A stretch of 64,000 nt of DNA. Origin: Cocos nucifera (Eukaryota > Streptophyta > Magnoliopsida > Arecales > Arecaceae). Within the stretch, counting starts at the first letter, position 1, and every line of letters starts with the position of its first letter. Positions 11,131-22,893 of the stretch are shown piece by piece. Location of the stretch: assembly GCA_006176705.1 (NCBI GenBank), contig QRFJ01000766.1, positions 186,001-250,000 on the forward strand, read 5' to 3'. A program made the translations under genes and the position numbers. A model generated the notes under the pieces. That model saw only the letters and a program-made list of their open reading frames with translations. It had not been told where the DNA came from and made no database searches.

Positions 11131-12018
11131 CAGCTAGTCCTCTCCCCTTGCACCTATGCATGTCCGGTCGGTGTGGACGAACCCACCACGATGGTGCCAA
11201 GGTCCGTGCATCTCCAGCATGGCCGAACCTGCCACCAAGCGGCTCCCAAAGTACTCAGTGAGCATGGATAGAATTCCTCTCAAGGTCCATGCACTCCAAA
11301 TGCAGCCAAAGTCCCCCACGCATACATTTATTCAACCTCTTTCGAACCTCTTTCATGCGTATTTTGCATCAAACAATATTGAAGCTGACTTGGAGCAACC
11401 TCGAAACCATACTTAAAAAAAGGCTACAACCTCCACACTCTACCCTATGAATTTCATTCGAAGCCAAATTTATACAAAAAAAAGAAAGAAAAAAGAAGAC
11501 AAAGTCTGATCTAAACCATGATAGTCAAACAGAACTCGAGTTCTCCCCAAACAGAAAACTCGTGGTGAAAAACTTCCAAATTTCTATCCATTATTATTTT
11601 TTTTTTTTTTTTTCTCTTTTCTTTCTTGTAGAGCTATAGGATACCAAAACCATGACCACACTCAAAGTCAATCAAGACTAAGTTCAAGAAACTAAAGCTG
11701 AAGCTAGAGTTAGAATTCAGACCAATTCGAGATCAAGTTCAAGACCCATCCGAGACGCAAGCAAGACAAATTCGAGGCAAAGATCATACAAGTCTGAGGT
11801 CTGCATAAGTTCAAGCTCAAAAGACTAGGACCAATAGAAATTCAATCTTAATAAATCGAGCTCATAAAAAAAAAAAACAAATCCAAGGTTAAAGCTAAGC
11901 CAAGCTAAGGTCAGATTCAAGACCAAACCAAGATCAGAATCAAGGATAAGCTGAAGTTAAAATCACAACCAAGCTAAAGTTAAAATCATAATCGACCCAA
12001 AGTCAAAATCGTGACCAA
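11131..12018 (+). other. L1 internal region, part 3: degenerate short-period repeats
   Basis: After a poly-T run (about 11597-11613), the sequence from 11650 to 12018 is built from variants of AAGCTAAAGTCAAGATC. The clearest tandem part is 11952-12018, three units of 22-24 bp (for example AAGCTAAAGTTAAAATCATA). No coding is recognised. Confidence 0.5.
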
Positions 12019-12720
12019 GTGCTCCCACAAGCCATGTTAGGAACAGGAGGAGAACCTCATCCTAACGTGAGCAATGTTGAAGACCTCGTCAATATAAGAT
12101 GGGATGGGGGGAGAGGCCCTATCAATGGTGCAAATGTGCCCCCACAAGCCATGTTAGGAACAGGAGGAGAACCTCATCCTAACATGAGCAAAGTTGAAGA
12201 TCTCGTTCATTTAAGATAGGTTGGGGGGAGAGGCCCTATCAATGGCCCAAATGTGCCCCCACAAGCCACATTAGGAATAGGAGGAGAATCTCATCCTAAC
12301 CTGAGCAAAGTTGAAGACCTCATCCATTTAAGATGAGATGGAGGGAGAGGCCCTATCAATGGCCCAAATGTGCCCCCACAAGCCATGTTAGGAATAGGAG
12401 GAGAACCTCATCCTAACATGAGCAAAGTCAAAGATCTTATCCATTTAAGACGAGATGGAGGGAGAGGTCCTATCAATGGCCCAAACGTGCCCCCATAAGC
12501 CATGTTAGGAACAGAAGAAGAACCTCATCCTAACATGAGAAAAGTCGAAGACCTCATCGATATAAGATAGGATGGAGGGAGAAGCCCTGTCAATGGCCCA
12601 AATGTGCCTCCTCAAGCCACGTTAAGAATAGTAGGAGAATCTCATCCTAACATGAATGAAAGCCAAGATCTCGTTGACTAAGGATGAGACGAAAGAAGAA
12701 GCCCTATCGACAACACTTAC
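12019..12720 (+). repeat. 117-bp tandem repeat array in L1 (6 units)
   Basis: Units start at 12019, 12136, 12253, 12370, 12487 and 12604, exactly 117 bp apart, each with GTGCCCCCACAAGCCATGTT and GGGAGAGGCCCTATCAATGG. Because 117 is 39 codons, one frame stays in phase and translates to MLGTGGEPHPN and GGRGPINGPNVPPQA in each unit, with stops recurring at the end of the LHLR phrase in several units. Diverged copies recur at 13145-13380 after an unrelated stretch. Confidence 0.9.
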
Positions 12721-13144
12721 ACATGTTCCTTCTATGACTATCCGACTATGTCAAATATGAAAAATTGAACCCCATCTTAGTTCACAGAAGAGATCCCAAC
12801 TCGACATCCATAACAAGCATCTCATTAAAAGACAACGCAAAGAAAAGTAAAGTAAAGAAAATGAAGCTACCAACGAGCACTGAATTAGTGTAAAGCCAAA
12901 GTAGCAAAGAAAGGTATAATTTCATTCCATATATATTGAGTATGTTACAAATAGGGCGAGGGTCAACAAAATCAATCACACAAAAAAAAAGAGGAAGGAA
13001 AAGAAAGTGAAGTCCTAAGGCGGACCGGGTTCTTCAGACTTCGGGCTATTAGCCCCAGCCATCACCAAGGCCGAACTACCAAATTCATATTCAAGCCAAA
13101 AAAAATCAAGGCCAAGGAAGCAAACTTAACAAGAATATCAACCA
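12721..13144 (+). other. L1 internal region, part 4: spacer between repeat blocks
   Basis: This is unique AT-rich sequence with a small A/G-rich tract at 12980-13010. The minus-strand open frame at 12782-12979 has no recognisable motif. I see nothing else. Confidence 0.4.
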
Positions 13145-13776
13145 ACTAAAGACCTCATTAATCTAAGACGAATGAGGGGAGAGGCCCTGCCAACAGCCCT
13201 AATATGCCCCTATAGCCATGTTAGAAATAGGAGGAGGATCTCATCCTAACATGAGCAAAGTGAGGATCTCATTAACTTAAGATAGGAAGTGGAGAGAGGT
13301 CCTTTCAACAGCCCAGGTGTTCTCCTACAGTTGTTTTAAGGATAAGAGAAGAACCTCATCCTGACATAGAGAGAAACCCTTCAGTTATTTAAGATAGAAG
13401 GATAACCTCATCCTAGCGAGGGTGAAAACCTCCGATTTCTAAATATGAGGCAAAGATGTGCAAAAATCCAACCTTAGAAGGTAAAGATCTATAGAATCCA
13501 AACTCGAAATAACAATATTTGCATAAATCTGAGCTTAGAAAATAGAGGTCTGCAGCAATCCGAGCTCAAAATGTTAACATGTGTAGAAATTCGATCTTAG
13601 AAGATAAAGGTCAGCATAAATCTAAGCTTAAAAAGCTGAGAATAAAATTGAAAACCTTCCAAACAATTTCAAGAAGAAGCCAAAAGATTCTAAGTCTAAA
13701 TGATAAAATAAGATCGTGTCTTTGGCATGTCCAACTTACTATACTCCCTTTGTCTGAGCTAAAGCTCGGACTCGAA
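13145..13776 (+). repeat. Diverged 117-bp-type units and degenerate 3' region of L1
   Basis: 13145-13380 holds two to three degraded copies of the 117-bp unit (GGGAGAGGCCCTGCCAACAG, ATCTCATCCTAACATGAGCA). From 13440 to 13720 a looser repeat of about 45 bp recurs (AAATCTGAGCTTAGAAAAT, AAATTCGATCTTAGAAGAT, AAATCTAAGCTTAAAAAGC). It is non-coding. Confidence 0.6.
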
Positions 13777-13790
13777 AGTAGAGGGGCTAT
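13775..13790 (+). other. L1 polypurine tract
   Basis: AAAGTAGAGGGGCTAT sits immediately before the 3' LTR start TGTTGGAAGA. It fixes the LTR start and the plus orientation of L1. Confidence 0.75.
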
Positions 13791-14510
13791 TGTTGGAAGA
13801 TTTTTATGCCAGCCAAAGACATGACAAATGGGCTGACTGAAGATCTTCAGAAGGCTATGGTCAAGATTCTATATCCGATCGAACTTGAGTTCATCAAGAA
13901 ATAGAAGCCAAAATCACGATGAGGGCTAATTGAAGGTCTTCAGAATGCTGTGGCTGAGGTTCTATTTCTAACCGAACTCGAGTTCATCAAGAGATGGAAG
14001 CTAGTCACTATGAAAGTTAATTGAAGATCTTCGAAAGACTGAGATCGAGGTCCTATTTTCGACCAAACTTGAGTTCATCAAGAGATAGAAGTCAATCACT
14101 ATGAAAGCTGATTGAAAGTCCTCGGAAGGCTATGGCCGAGGTCCTATTTTCGATCGAACCTAAGTTCATCAAGAGATAGAAGCCAATCACTATGAAAGCT
14201 GATTGAAGGTCTTTGGAAGGCTATGGTCGAGGTTCTATTTTCGATCGAACTTGAGTTCATCAAGAGATAGAAGCCAAAATCACGATGAGGGCTGATTGAA
14301 GGTCTTCAGAATGCTATGGCTAAGGTCCTATTTTTGACCAAACTTGAGTTCATCAAGAGATGGAAGCCAGTCACTATGAAAGCTGATTGAAGATCTTCGG
14401 AAGGCTGAGACCAAGGTCTTATTTCTGACCGAACCTGAGTTCATCAAGAGATAGAAGCCAAAATCATGATGAGGGCTGAATTGAAGGTCTTCAAAGGGTT
14501 GAGGATGAGG
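13791..14510 (+). repeat. L1 3' LTR, truncated by C3
   Basis: It starts TGTTGGAAGATTTTTATGCC and carries the same eight-unit array, first unit at 13834 and eighth starting at 14478. It stops about 33 bp into the eighth unit, where TGTTGGGAATTATGTCCC of C3 begins. The remaining part (TATA box, R-U5) should lie beyond the C3 right end, outside the window. Confidence 0.85.
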
Positions 14511-15470
14511 TGTTGGGAATTATGTCCCAAAATAAATCATCAACCTATTGACGATTGAGCTATTTTGTAATTATAATTAATTTATTAATTAATAAAAATA
14601 TTTTGGCATCTTTTTCATCATAAGTTTACATCTTCTAATGAACTCCATTGTTGTGATGAAGTCCTTAGGACTATTTAGTTTTGATAAAGAGAGAATTTAT
14701 CGATTAGTTCTTAAATTTATTTATGACCAAATGATAGGCCGTTAATTAGGACAACAGCATCTATCGAGCATAGGTCGCTATATGCCATATAGATTAGTTA
14801 TCCTCTTAACCAAAAAGTATGAAGACATTAGTATGGCATACAGGTGAGATGTATGGGTACATCATCATTAAACGTGACCAACTCTAGAGCATTCTGCTAT
14901 CGAGAATGTCTCTAATGGGATATAGGTACAAGTATCCCTTAGACCTGAGATCACCTTAGTGACTTACAAGCAACTTACTATGCTTTGGTATCGGACTAAC
15001 TGAATTTCTAATTCAGCAATGGAAGGCTTCTGGGCGTAGTCAAATACTTGCGAAGTCAGAGTGTGATTAAGATGGAATTGACCACTCCAAGAGTTGGAGA
15101 AGAATTTATTACTGTATTTTAATATAGTAAAACCTTGACCAAGATAATCCATCAGATGGATTTGATATTTTGAAATACAATATGGACATTCTGATTAGAG
15201 TCGACAGTTGAACTCTAAGCTGTCGTACGAGCATTGTGGTCGAGGGGATGAATTATATGAAAACTATATCCACATGGATTCTAAGGATGGTATTCTACAC
15301 CTTTGACCTATCTGACCGTCGGATATCATTGCTAGATGGTCACTTCGATTGGTACAAAAATTTATTCCTATGCTACCGACTTAGGTTCGGACCTATGAGG
15401 TCACATACATTAGAGCTTATGATCTGATCGAATGGTTGATCAATGATTAAGAATTATTCTAGGGTTAAAC
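14511..15470 (+). repeat. C3: first 960 bp of a copia family A LTR
   Basis: It starts TGTTGGGAATTATGTCCC and aligns base for base with the first part of the C2 LTR (4559-5515), including TAGGCCGTTAATTAGGACAA and ATGGTTGATCA near the end. It ends at GTTAAAC where the P1 LTR begins; in C2 the same point continues GATCAATACG. It could be a solo LTR or the 5' LTR of a longer element, and the rest is outside the window. TGAGG (14506-14510) is the expected target duplication. Confidence 0.85.
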
Positions 15471-17751
15471 TGTTAGATATGTGTGCCCTAGAAGCCAGAA
15501 TTGGCTAATACTTATAATACACATCTAAGGGCAAAATTATAATTTTGACTATAAATAATAAAATAAGTTATTTTCTATCATAGTATGTATTTGAAAGTGT
15601 CTGTGATGCATCCTTTGAGTTAATGATAATGATAGTTCATATTTTCAAGAATTAAAAATTTAAGATATGAATTTTCATTATTGACTCATAAAATGCTTCT
15701 GACCGTAGGATCATCATGAGGATGGTAATTAATCTAGAAGATTGGTGTACGATCGCTTCTTTAGGATAGATAAGTCTTGAGTCTATGATGTAGAGATACT
15801 AGAGTGGGAGTATAGGTACTCGCTAGAGAACGAGGGCACTGAGCGCGACCACCTTGAGCAGTCATGAGAAAGTCTACCTTCTCGTCAATGACTGGCTCGA
15901 AGTTGCAATGGTGTGTCTGGTTCTTTGACCTGAGGTGCATCGATAATTCACCTTGAGGGTGTTATAGTTTGACTACATCATAACTCAGTCTCCTAGCCAT
16001 TCGAAACCCTGAGGTGTATGTTGGCTATAGCATGTTCATTGTAGAAATTGGATTGCACCAATAGGAGATCTATCTATCTCGGTAGATGAGGAGCAGCCCT
16101 ATGATGATCATGAGAATTAGGTCAATAAGCCCATGGACACAATAGAGTGAAATGATAGAAAGAATTTTCATCAGAATTTTCACATCGAACTTGAATCGAA
16201 TGATTAATTCATATGACAAAAATTAGGATTTAACGAGATCACCTTAATCCTAATCTGATTGGAGCTCAAGATAGAGAAACTTAATTATACAGGTAACTAC
16301 ACCGAGAGGTTCATTTTCAGTTCTAATGGATTGCCACAATATGCTTCTAGGTGTCATTGATGGATTTTGGGAGCAATTAAGAATGATCTAGATAATCAAT
16401 CATACTAGTTATTTGAATCAGAAAACTTCTAATCCATCGAAATGTGTTTCGATGATGTCGATGATAGAGATCATGACATATCCCATTACCATACAAAACT
16501 AAACCTAATTAGATCATGCAAATAAGGGTTTGGATTTGGATATCATCAATTGGACTAATCTAGTTCAACTGATTTGAATAAGATTCAATTAGGTTCAAGA
16601 AAATCGTGCTAGCACACGATTGAGTCTAATGTTCTCCTTCAACAATCATTAAAGTTGTCTTGACTAAGCCAAATATGTTTGGGCTCACTCAGAAACCTTT
16701 ATTTGGCTTGACTAGAGCTTGTCCAAGTTAGAAAAGGGTTGTCTTAATTTATGAGATAAATTTGAGATAACACCTGCCATTTTTCGTCATCTTTTAAATC
16801 TTATCTTTTGACTTTGGTCAAACATTGACTTTTGACACTTAGACATCTGCCCATGTGTCATGCACCCATAGGAGAGAAGATGGAGCTTTGTCCTCTTGCT
16901 AAAAAGAGGAAATGGAGGGGGTTCATGCCTAAGGAGGCATGCACCCAAAGAGGATGATGCCTAGAGTCCCATACAGATGGGATTCCAGGTTGCTTCATGC
17001 TCTCTACTTGGGTGGTGCCAAAGACTCTTCTTTGACCAATCTTGGCACCACCTAAGGAGGTTTGTGAGAGACTCTAATCTGATTAGATCAGATGATGTCA
17101 TTCCATTAATCAGATTTAGATCTGATTGCACAAAGAGCCATGATTGATCGAGATGATGTGGCACTGCATGGCATAGTAGGGTCTATATAAATCCTGTCTA
17201 TGCTTAGGATTTTGAGTTTTTTCCTTTGCCCATGCCACATAGCCCCTCTCCCTCCTTCTCTATGCCACCCTCTACTACTCTCTCTCCTCTCCATGCCCAA
17301 GAGGCTTTGGGCTCTAGTTTGGTGTGATCCAAGCAAGAGAAAGATGACAGGAAAGAAAGAAGACAGCACTACTGCAAGAGACAATAGTTGATCTTCAAAA
17401 GGTATTTTGAAGACCTTCAAGATTAGATCTAGATCTAATTTTTGGAGCACAGATTAAGAAGGAGAAGATCTCTAGATCCTGCCTGAGTGGATACCGATAG
17501 AGGCTAGGTGCTTGCATGGCTACATCCAGAACCTCAGGCAAACATCAGGATCATCATAGGATAATAAGATTACCCATAATAAGGTATAAGTAAATTAGAT
17601 TTAATTTATTTTATTTTTATTTTATTAAATTAATAAAATTAGATCTAAAGAGTCTTAAATCTAATTTAAATCTAAAAAAAAATTTAAAATATTTTTCTTG
17701 ATCAAATCAAATCTGAATGAACCTGATCCAAGAAATAGGATTTTCCCTTCA
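15471..17751 (+). repeat. P1 5' LTR (copia family B, subfamily B1, 2281 bp)
   Basis: It starts TGTTAGATATGTGTGCCC and ends TTTTCCCTTCA next to the primer-binding site. Its length matches P2 (2282 bp) and M1 (2286 bp). The block around 16860-17030 (GAGGCATGCACCCAAAGAGG, ATGGGATTCCAGGTTGCTTC) matches M1 and not P2. The 114-codon minus-strand frame at 17106-17450 lies across the promoter region and is not credible as a gene. Confidence 0.9.
17184..17190 (+). promoter_or_regulatory. Probable TATA box of the P1 LTR
   Basis: GTCTATATAAATCC sits about 570 bp before the LTR end, at the same place as TATAAATA in the LTRs of P2 (56647) and M1 (21162-21169, minus). Confidence 0.6.
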
Positions 17752-17766
17752 ATTAGTATCAAAGCT
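17752..17766 (+). other. P1 primer-binding site
   Basis: ATTAGTATCAAAGCT is two to three changes from ATTGGTATCAGAGCC, the intact form in P2 (57240-57254), complementary to initiator methionine tRNA. Confidence 0.8.
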
Positions 17767-19630
17767 AGGTTCCATAATTATTTAGATCTAATTTTAATAT
17801 AATTTTGATCTGATAATTAGATGATTTTAGATGTCACATTATATGTGATTAGATTTAAAATTAAAAATTAAAAAATTTAAATAATCTAGATCTAAGATGT
17901 ATGAGATCATGACTAGACTAGGAATAGAATTATTTTATGTGTAGTCTAGGATGATAATAATTTTAATTTAATTAATTATAATTTTTTAATCTATTTATTT
18001 ATTTTTTTGATATTATAGATATTATAATTAAATATAAAAAATAAAAAATAAATTTATTTAATTTTTTTATATGACATATGGTAGATGCATGTTTAGACTA
18101 GTTGTAGAATTGTTCTACAAAGTTATCCTGAATAAATTTAATTTGATATGATTAAATTTAAATTTTATTTTTTAGATATTTATGAGATAATTTAGATCTA
18201 AAAATATGCATGATAGGATACATGAGATATATGCAAGGCATATTTTTAAGTTAGATCAATGTTATATATGTGATATATATGTAGATCTAATCAATTTTGT
18301 AGATTTATTATGTTTCTGATTAAGGTGTTCCCCTTGGCCGTCCGATCATAAGAATAAAGTAGGATTTAAAGGTCCTCTCCTTTCATTCAATAGGGTATTT
18401 TTATGATGTGTAGGGGTGCTGCGCGTTCGTCCTTAATTAGAAATCAAAAAACTTATTTTCTGCAAAATCCTAGATCCTAAAATCCTAGAATTTTATTTAC
18501 GTATTTTGTTTATGAATCCTATACTTAATTAAGAATTAAGATTATAAAATATATTAGATCTAAAATTAAGAATTTTTAGATCTAAAACATATTTATAAAA
18601 TTGGGTTCGGGCTTGAGTAGCTCAATTAGGTCTAGCGGATGATCAAATCGAATTAAGAATCAGTTAGATGGGATCAAGAGTGCTTAAATTGACCAGCCTA
18701 ATAGGATTAAGTCTGGATCAAAGTCGAGTCACATGAGTGATTGATCAAGTTAAGACCTAATTAGGCTCAGTGGTTAGAGTCTGGATTGTAGGCTAATCCA
18801 ATTGGTTCTAGCTCAACAATTTGGTGTCTAAGGTAAGCTTGGCAGATACGATCGATTGATTTTTAATTGAGAGCTACTCGACTTGAATGCGTTCTTATCG
18901 AGTTAATGGCATATCCCTTCCACCGGTCTCACTTACCTTGCCGTATTTATCGGCTCAATCCTGATCTGAGGTGGCTAATAATCCGAGCTAACTCATGCCA
19001 CTAGGTTAGTCATAATGGTTATGACTATGTCAAGTCAAGTTTAAAGAGATCTAAATCAAATCTCCCTAAGAAAAGATTAAGTCTAAGATCTTCTACCATT
19101 GTAGATGTGCGGGCCCTTCCCAAGATTGATTATTCTTAGCTGGTCATAGTGGTTCAGTTGCACCAAAAAGATACAACCATATCTATTAGGCATTAGATGC
19201 TGCGGGCTGAAGGATGGATTGGGCTCAATATTTTGGATATAGTGATAGACCGAATTAAGAATCCAATTTGTGCAAATGATGGGTCTGACTTAACTAAGGA
19301 GTGATCAATATTTCGGGCATGGTGAGATTCATGAATTAGAGACCAAGCTTGGGTATACCATGACTAGAGGATCATTGGACAAGAGTTGTTCACTCATTGG
19401 CTAACCCATCATCAATAACTGTTAGATAAGGTAATGAGTCAGTTGGTGGGACTGCACCATCTATTAGAAATCATTAATCATGAAGATTTTCGCATCTCTA
19501 CAGAGAAAATGTAGGGATCTGAGAAAATAGTGAGAGCTAATTTATTTAAAAATCAAATCTCTAAATAAATCATTCAAGTCTTAATTATAAAATCGAACTA
19601 GAAACTTTGACTCTCTATAGGAAAAGAAAA
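17767..19630 (+). other. P1 untranslated leader
   Basis: About 1.9 kb of non-coding sequence lies between primer-binding site and gag, conserved in length and landmarks in M1 (26846-28701) and P2 (57255-59118), for example GATGTGCGGGCCCTTCCC near 19105. The first 600 bp are AT-rich and hold a small hairpin, TTGTAGAA (18112-18119) with TTCTACAA (18123-18130). There are no credible ORFs. Confidence 0.6.
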
Positions 19631-20596
19631 ATGTCTACATCCAACCCACTAGCCCGTATCCTAAACACCCATAGACTGATCGGACCTAATTATAAGGATT
19701 GACTTCAAAACTTCAAAATTATTTTAGATTTTGAGAAGTTAACTCATGTATTGGACCAGAATCCTCCCACCTTACTAGCCCGTCCATCTATCGAATAGAA
19801 AGCATCTCTTGACAAATGGACGAATGAAGATAACAAGATCAGATACTACATGTTGGGCTCGATGTCTGATGAGCTTCAGCACCAAAATAAAGATATCAAG
19901 ACTGCCTACCAAATGTTGGCTCACCTGCAAGAGTTGTTTGGTGAATAGAATCGTATAGACAAATATCAGATCACTAAACGACTATTTATGACTAAAATGT
20001 GTGATGGGCAGTCAGTCCAAGATTATTGCCTGATGATGATCAAGGACTTGGAAGAGCTTGAGAAGCTCGGAGTGAAGTTAGATCAGAATCTACAAAATGA
20101 CATAATTCTGCAATCCTTGACTAATGCGTATGGGCAGTTCATCATGAACTACCATATGCATAAACTTCAGAGTACTCTAGCTGAGCTTATGAATATGCTG
20201 GTTACTGCTGAGCTTTCTATGAAAGATTCTAAAGGCTCAGTACTTGCTATGGAATGGACTTATTCTAAGAGAAAGTCTTTTGAAAAGAAGAAGTCTGTGA
20301 AAAGATAGAAGGTGGAAGATGGAAAGAAAAAGAAGGCAGAGCTGAAGAAAAAGATCGCTAATAAAGAAAAATATTTTCATTATGATACTGATGGCCACTG
20401 AAAGTGGAACTGCCCTATATACCTGGCCACCCTGAAGAATAAGGAGATAGGTCCTTCTGGAGGTATGCTTGTTATTGAATCTAACCTTATGATTTTTTTT
20501 GCATCCAGTTGCTTAACTCTAGTTCTAGTGCTCATTTGTGCACTTTTATGCAGGATCTTGAGGATAGCAGGAGGCTGAGGGATGGTAAGATGATCC
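19631..20596 (+). pseudogene. P1 gag, running into the protease start
   Basis: It starts MSTSNPLARILNTHRL, as in P2 and M1. It contains the copia gag core (THVLDQNPPTL, YYMLGSMSDELQHQ, CDGQSVQDYCLMMIKDLEEL, MNYHMHKLQSTLAELMNML), a lysine-rich stretch, a zinc knuckle that lost Cys and Trp residues (YFHYDTDGH-stop), and GGMLVI at the junction to pol. Three early stops fall where the relatives have TGG or CAG. The protease motif that reads LDSGSSAHLCT in M1 reads LNSSSSAHLCT here, so the catalytic Asp and the following Gly are gone, both explainable as G-to-A changes. It is interrupted by M1 at 20596 and continues at 52688. Confidence 0.85.
20592..20596 (+). other. Target-site duplication GATCC, left copy (M1 in P1)
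   Basis: GATCC precedes the M1 3' LTR end and recurs at 52688-52692 directly after the minus-strand LTR start. Joining the flanks at one copy restores the P1 reading frame (DGKMIL then RIKNGA). Confidence 0.8.
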
Positions 20597-22882
20597 TAAA
20601 GGGGAAAATCAGATTTTCCCTGGATCAGATTCATTCAAATCTAATTGGATCAAAAGGCATATTTCAAAAATTTTTTCTTAGATCCAAATTAGATCTAATA
20701 TTTTTTAGATCTAATTTTATGACCTAATAAATAAAAAAATTAAATTAAATTAAATCTAAATTAGTTTTACCTTGATATGGGTAATTCAATTATCCATTGA
20801 TGATCTGCTGATAGCTTGAGATTTTGGATCTAGCCATGCAAGTGCCTGGCCTCTATCGATATCCACTTGGGCTAGATCTAGAGATCTTCTCCTTCTTTAT
20901 CACATCTCCAAAATTATATCTAAATCTAATTTGGAGGATCTTTGAAACTTCTTTCGAAGATCTCCTGTCGTCTCTACAGCAGTGCTGCCTTCTTTCTTTC
21001 TCGTCAGCCTTTTCTTGCTTGAATTGCACTAATCTGAAGGCCCAACTTTCTTGGGCATGGAGAGGAGAGAGATGATCAGAAGATGGCATGGAGGAGGGAG
21101 AGAGGCAGCCTTAGAGCATGGGTTAAGAGGAACTCACAAAAAGTTGGGTGCAGATAGAGTTTATTTATAGACCCTGTTGCACCACGCAGTGCCACTTCAC
21201 CCCGGCCAATCACATTGCTTCGTGCAATCAGATCTAAATATGATTGATGGGATGACATCACCTGATCCAATCAGATGAGAGATCCATAGATTCATCCTTA
21301 GATGGTGCATAAGACTAGTCAAAGTCTATAGGTGAGGGTCACCTAGTTTGAATCCAAGAAGCAACCTGGAATCCCATCCGTGTGGAACTCGAGGCATCCC
21401 TATCCATGGGCGCACGCCATCCTAGGCATGCACCCCTTTCTTTCCAAATTCTAGTGAGCAGACAAGCCCCTATCTGCTCTCCAATAAGTGCATAACACTT
21501 GGGCAGATGTCCAAGGGTTAAAGGTCAACATTTGATCAAAGTCGAAGGATAAGAATTAGCAGATGATGGAAAATGGCAGGTGTTGTCTCAAATTTATCTC
21601 ATAAATTAAGACAACCCTTTTCTAACTTGGACAAGCTCTAGTCAGACTACGTAAAGGTACCTGAGTGAGCACAAACTCATTTGGCTCGGTCGAGATAACT
21701 TTTAATGATAGAAAAAGGAGAATGTTAGGTTCAATCGTGTGCTAGCATGATTTTCTTGAACCTAATTGAATCTAATTCAAATCAATTGAACTAGATTAGT
21801 CTAATTGATGATATCCAGATTCAAACCCTTATTTATGTGATCTAGTTAGGTTCAGTTCTGTATGGTAATGGGATATGTCATGATCTCTATCATCGACATC
21901 ATCGAAACTCCTTTCGATGGATCAGAACTCTTCTGATTCAGACAACTGGAATGATCGATCATCTAAATCATTCTAATTGCTCCCAAAATCCACCAGTGAC
22001 ACCTAGCAGTATATGGTGGCAACCCATCAAAACTAAAAATAAACCTCTCAGTGCAGCTACTTGTGTGATTAAGTTCTTCTATCTTGAGCCCCGATCAGAT
22101 TAGGGTTAAGGTGAACTCATCAAACCCTAATTTCTATCATATGATTTAATCATTTGATTCAAGTCCGATGTGAAAACCTTAATAGAAACTCTTTCTATTA
22201 TTTCACTCTCTACCATGGCCATGGACTTATGGACTTGATTCTCATGATTATCATAGGGCTGCTCCTCATCCACCGAGGTAGATAGATTCCATCTTGGTGC
22301 AATCCAATTCCTACAATGAACATGCTATAGCCAACATACACCTCAGGATTCCGAATGGCTAGGAGACCGAGTCATGGTATAGTCAAACTATAACACCCTC
22401 AAGGTGAACTACCGATGCACCTCGGGTTGAAGAACCAGACACACCACTACAGCTTCGAGTTAGTCATCGATTAGAAGGTTGATTTTCTTATGACTACTCG
22501 AGGTGGTCACGCTCAGTGCCCTCATTCTCTAACAAGTATCTATACTCTCATTCCAGTGTCTCTACATCATAGAATCAAGACTCATCTACTATGAAGAAGC
22601 GATTGTACACTAATCTTCTGGATCAATCACCATCCTCATGATGATCCTACAGTCAGGAGCATTTTATGAGTTAATAATGAAAATTCTTGTCTTAAATTTT
22701 CAACTCTTGAAAATAAGAATTATCATTATCATTAACTCAAGGGATGTATCACAGACACTAAATACACATATGTGATAAAAAATAATTCATTTTATTATTT
22801 ATAGTCAAAATTATAATTTTACCCTTAGAAGTGTATTACAAGTATCAGCCAATTCTGACTTCTAAGGCACATATATCTAACA
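20597..22882 (-). repeat. M1 3' LTR (family B, subfamily B1, 2286 bp)
   Basis: On the minus strand it starts TGTTAGATATATGTGCC at 22882 and ends at 20597. It is an inverted copy of the P1 5' LTR with about 2.8 kb between them. A TATA box (TATAAATA, minus) lies at 21162-21169. No gene is in it. Confidence 0.9.
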
Positions 22883-22893
22883 AACTCCCACTT
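22883..22893 (-). other. M1 polypurine tract
   Basis: On the minus strand AAGTGGGAGTT directly precedes the LTR start TGTTAG, as in P2. Confidence 0.75.

Larger units (their letters stand above)
7659..14510 (+). mobile_element. L1: large non-coding LTR retrotransposon (LARD-like)
   Basis: It has a 1170-bp 5' LTR (7659-8828), an internal region of about 5 kb, a polypurine tract and a 3' LTR starting at 13791 that is truncated at 14510 by C3. Both LTRs start TGTTGGA-GATTTTTATGC and share the 92-bp tandem array. The internal region shows no recognisable gag, protease, RT or integrase, so it would need proteins from another element. The primer-binding sequence suggests Ty3/gypsy affinity. The left target duplication would be GATTA (7654-7658); its partner is outside the window. 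Confidence 0.78.
15471..20596 (+). mobile_element. P1: plus-strand Ty1/copia element, 5' part
   Basis: The 5' LTR (15471-17751), primer-binding site, a leader of about 1.9 kb and gag through the protease start are present. M1 interrupts it after GATCC (20592-20596). The pol gene resumes at 52688 with the same GATCC. P1 belongs to copia family B, as do M1 and P2, with the LTR of subfamily B1 shared with M1. TAAAC at 15466-15470 is the expected target duplication in C3. Confidence 0.85.

Noticed and set aside
7703..14510. CRISPR-like arrays
   Set aside because: The 92-bp and 117-bp repeats are contiguous, without unique spacers, and sit in a plant LTR element.
14511..15470. C3 as the 3' LTR of C2
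   Set aside because: C3 starts inside the L1 3' LTR, which is itself nested in C2, and there is no polypurine tract before it. A separate later insertion fits better.
17106..17450. 114-codon minus-strand open frame in the P1 LTR
   Set aside because: It lies antisense across the LTR promoter, has no recognisable motif and is not kept open in the P2 or M1 LTRs.
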